From assembly GCA_947630245.1 (NCBI GenBank), contig CANRGR010000011.1:1-32632 (forward strand): DNA of 32,632 bases, read 5' to 3'. Below, piece by piece: positions 30,971 through 32,632 of the stretch (the stretch's first letter is position 1; each line of letters begins with the position of its first letter). This DNA is from an uncultured Clostridia bacterium (GTDB taxonomy: Bacteria; Bacillota; Clostridia; Christensenellales; Borkfalkiaceae). Below the pieces are notes generated by a model. It made no database searches, was not told the origin of the DNA, and was given only the letters and a program-made list of their open reading frames with translations. Position numbers and translations under genes: made by a program.

Positions 30971-31807
30971 ATGGATAAAAAGATCGGAACGGGGCTCGGG
31001 AAACTTGTCGATACGGTCGTCAGCGGCGCGGCGTCGGTCACGGGCGCGGTGATCGGAGGGAAACCGCTCTCCAAATCGAAGGGAAAGGAACAGAACCGCG
31101 CAAAACTGCTCGTGAGCGTCGTCAACCGCGGCGACGAGATCCGCCTCAAAGAGATTCTCGACGAAATTTCCATCGCGCTCGGCTTTACGTTCGCGGGCAC
31201 GGGGACGGCGCATTCCGCCGTGCTCGACTATCTCGGCATCGGCGAGACCGAAAAATCCATCGTCGTCTCCCTCTTTCCCGAGAGCGATGAAGAGGCGGTC
31301 ATGCGCGGGATCCGTTCGAGGATGTCGCTCTATCTCGTCGGGAAGGGGATCTCCTTTACGATCCCGCTGTCGGGCGTGTCGGAGATTGTGGCAAACGGAC
31401 TGGGCGGCGCGGCGTCCGTCAAGACGGGCGAGGGGAGGAAAATCATGAAAAACGAAGAACGGAAATATGATCTGATCGTCGCGGCGGTCGCGGCGGGGCA
31501 GGTGGACATCGCAATGGAAGCGGCGCGCGCGGCAGGCGCGGCGGGCGGTACGATCATTCGCGCGCTCTCGTCGGACAATGCGAAGGCGGAGCAGTTCATC
31601 GGCATCAATCTGATGCGCGAGCAGGAGATTTTGCTGATTCTTGCAAAGCGGGAAGGAAAACTTGCGATCATGCAGGCGCTTTCGGAGCGCGTCGGGCTGA
31701 AAACGGACGCGGGAGGCGTGATCTTTTCGCTTCCCGTAGACCGCACGGCGGGCATCACCGCGGCGGACGAGGCGGACGCGGAAAAGAAGGGAGAGGCGGA
31801 TGAGTAA
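30971..31807 (+). CDS. Tandem PII-like regulatory protein
   Basis: This 278-residue protein appears to contain two ferredoxin-like PII domains in one chain: about 42-145 ('AKLLVSVVNRGDEIRLKEI', 'FTFAGTGTAHSAVLDYLG') and about 164-265 ('YDLIVAAVAAGQVDIAMEAA', 'GTIIRALSSD', 'EILLILAKREGKLAIMQAL'). PII proteins bind nucleotides or metabolites and regulate transporters or enzymes. The N-terminus (1-40) is Gly/Ala/Lys-rich with an amphipathic stretch that could touch the membrane. It follows the DUF1538 gene by one base and overlaps the peptidase gene by 8 bases. The ligand and the uridylylation Tyr of classical GlnB are not evident. Confidence 0.78.
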   Translation: MDKKIGTGLGKLVDTVVSGAASVTGAVIGGKPLSKSKGKEQNRAKLLVSVVNRGDEIRLKEILDEISIALGFTFAGTGTAHSAVLDYLGIGETEKSIVVSLFPESDEEAVMRGIRSRMSLYLVGKGISFTIPLSGVSEIVANGLGGAASVKTGEGRKIMKNEERKYDLIVAAVAAGQVDIAMEAARAAGAAGGTIIRALSSDNAKAEQFIGINLMREQEILLILAKREGKLAIMQALSERVGLKTDAGGVIFSLPVDRTAGITAADEADAEKKGEADE

Positions 31808-32501
31808 GCGGATTCTTGCGATCGGCGGAGGAGAGGGAAAAGGACGCGAGAGCGAGCCTGAAAAACTTGCGATCGACGGATACATCGCCTCGGAAGCGAA
31901 AAAAGCGGCGGGGACAAGGCGCGCGTGCGGGCTGTTCCTTCCCACGGCAAGCCATGACTGCATGCCGTATTACAACACGTTTCATAAGGTTTATACGGGG
32001 ATCTTCGGGCTGAAAACGGACGTCGCCCTCACCGTGAACCGCGAGATTGATCTTGAAAAGATGCGCCGCAAATTCGAAGCGGCGGATTTTGTCTACGTCG
32101 GCGGGGGAAACACGGTGTTTATGATCGAGCATTGGAAGAAAACGGGACTGCTTTCGCTGATCAAAGAGGCGTACGAGAGGGGAACCTTCATCGCCGGGCT
32201 CTCCGCGGGCGCGATCTGCTGGTTCGAAGAGATGTATTCGGATTCGGTCATAGAAGGGGAGTATGCGATGTATGAAGGGCTCGGATGGCTGAAAGGAAAA
32301 ATTTCTCCGCATTACGATGAAAGAATGCTTGACTTCGACAGAATCGTGATGTATAATAAATATCGCGCTTGGGGCGTCGAGAACGATGCCGCACTCGAAT
32401 TTGTCGACGGCGAGCCCGTTAAAACAGTTTCGGGAGGCGGGAAGGTCTGGATGCTCGACGGAACGGGCGATAAGATTGTGAAGTCGGAATTTTCGGCTTG
32501 A
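31800..32501 (+). CDS. Peptidase E-like protein (S51 family)
   Basis: This 233-residue protein belongs to the class-I glutamine-amidotransferase-like S51 family, whose best-known member, PepE, cleaves Asp-X dipeptides. The nucleophile S135 sits in 'IAGLSAGAICW' and a candidate H171 in 'KISPHYDE'; 'VYVGGGNTVFMIE' is the conserved glycine loop. Substrate specificity is not certain; cyanophycinase-like members share the motifs. The ATG overlaps the PII gene by 8 bases, with a GGAGAGGCGG binding region upstream. The following 57 bases before the tRNA hold no clear terminator. Confidence 0.85.
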   Translation: MSKRILAIGGGEGKGRESEPEKLAIDGYIASEAKKAAGTRRACGLFLPTASHDCMPYYNTFHKVYTGIFGLKTDVALTVNREIDLEKMRRKFEAADFVYVGGGNTVFMIEHWKKTGLLSLIKEAYERGTFIAGLSAGAICWFEEMYSDSVIEGEYAMYEGLGWLKGKISPHYDERMLDFDRIVMYNKYRAWGVENDAALEFVDGEPVKTVSGGGKVWMLDGTGDKIVKSEFSA

Positions 32502-32558
32502 CGTGCGGGGATTGATCTCCTGCTTCGGTGGCTCCGCCGTATCAAAATGGGAGCGCAT

Positions 32559-32632
32559 GCGGATGTGGCGAAATTGGCAGACGCGCAGGTTTCAGGTTCC
32601 TGTGGGAGACCATGCAGGTTCAAGTCCTGTCA
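32559..32632 (+). tRNA. tRNA-Leu (anticodon CAG), 3' end beyond the window
   Basis: The acceptor strand GCGGATG begins at 32559, followed by a D-arm (GCG/CGC with AAATTGGCAGA loop), an anticodon loop TTCAGGT with CAG at the centre, a long variable arm (TGG-GAGA-CCA) typical of class II tRNAs, and a T-arm with TTCAAGT. The T-stem closes (GCAGG/CCTGT) at the window edge. The 3' acceptor strand (expected to start CA and continue TCCGC) is only just begun. The anticodon stem has one T-T mismatch next to the loop. Confidence 0.9.

Noticed and set aside
32502-32558. Possible promoter before tRNA-Leu (TTGACG at 32498, TTGATC at 32512)
   Set aside because: No -10 hexamer at proper spacing from either; left uncalled.

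Overview
This window comes from a chromosome and looks like an anaerobic, endospore-forming Firmicute of class Clostridia with a GC-rich, compact genome. The evidence is sporulation genes (spoVAD, spoVAE, sigG, a ylmC/ymxH-type gene), an [FeFe]-hydrogenase, clostridial-type DnaD/DnaI-like sequence, strong AAGGAGG-type ribosome binding sites and a few TTG/GTG starts. A gut-associated uncultured clostridial lineage is plausible, but that is inference. There are 30 protein genes (the first cut by the window edge) and one tRNA (cut by the other edge), tightly packed with many 1-8 bp overlaps. I see no CRISPR array, transposase, phage gene or rRNA.

Layout. 1-2697: 3' end of secA, then prfB and tsaD. 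2713-4148: spoVAD-spoVAE, with a terminator hairpin touching the spoVAD start codon. 4170-11048: a sigma-A-like promoter followed by an overlapping series: APH-fold kinase, [FeFe]-hydrogenase, cytoplasmic beta-helix glycosidase-like protein, Y-family DNA polymerase, YolD-like partner. 11049-11825 (minus): flavodoxin-ferredoxin (EFR1-type) protein, divergent from sigG-ylmC (11980-13150). 13235-14935 (minus): a DnaD-family replication protein whose C-terminus resembles the N-terminal part of clostridial DnaI but has no AAA+ domain. It is divergent from sbcD-sbcC (15055-18782). 18798-24174: pseudo-alpha/beta-hydrolase, lepB, degV, a two-TM protein, an ACT protein and a UPF0210 protein. 24207-28913: pepF, dnaB helicase, tsaC, arginine/tyrosine phosphatase. 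28923-32501: promoter, rpiB, DUF1538 membrane protein, tandem PII-like protein, peptidase E-like protein. 32559-end: tRNA-Leu(CAG), incomplete.

How the genes fit together. Most are housekeeping: secretion (secA, lepB), translation and tRNA t6A modification (prfB, tsaD, tsaC), replication and repair (dnaB, DnaD-like, Y-polymerase, sbcDC). The spore genes suggest forespore expression (sigma-G) and dipicolinate uptake (SpoVA channel).

The points most worth a second look are: (1) the DnaD/DnaI-N-terminus fusion that ends just before a repeated near-palindromic element; (2) that element, present in two inverted copies that bracket about 11.5 kb; (3) an SbcC with no cysteine zinc hook; (4) a DUF1538 membrane protein paired with a tandem PII-like protein; (5) an alpha/beta-hydrolase with arginine at the nucleophile position; (6) face-to-face abutting promoters between the replication gene and sbcDC. 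No search could be run, so family calls rest on motif recognition.
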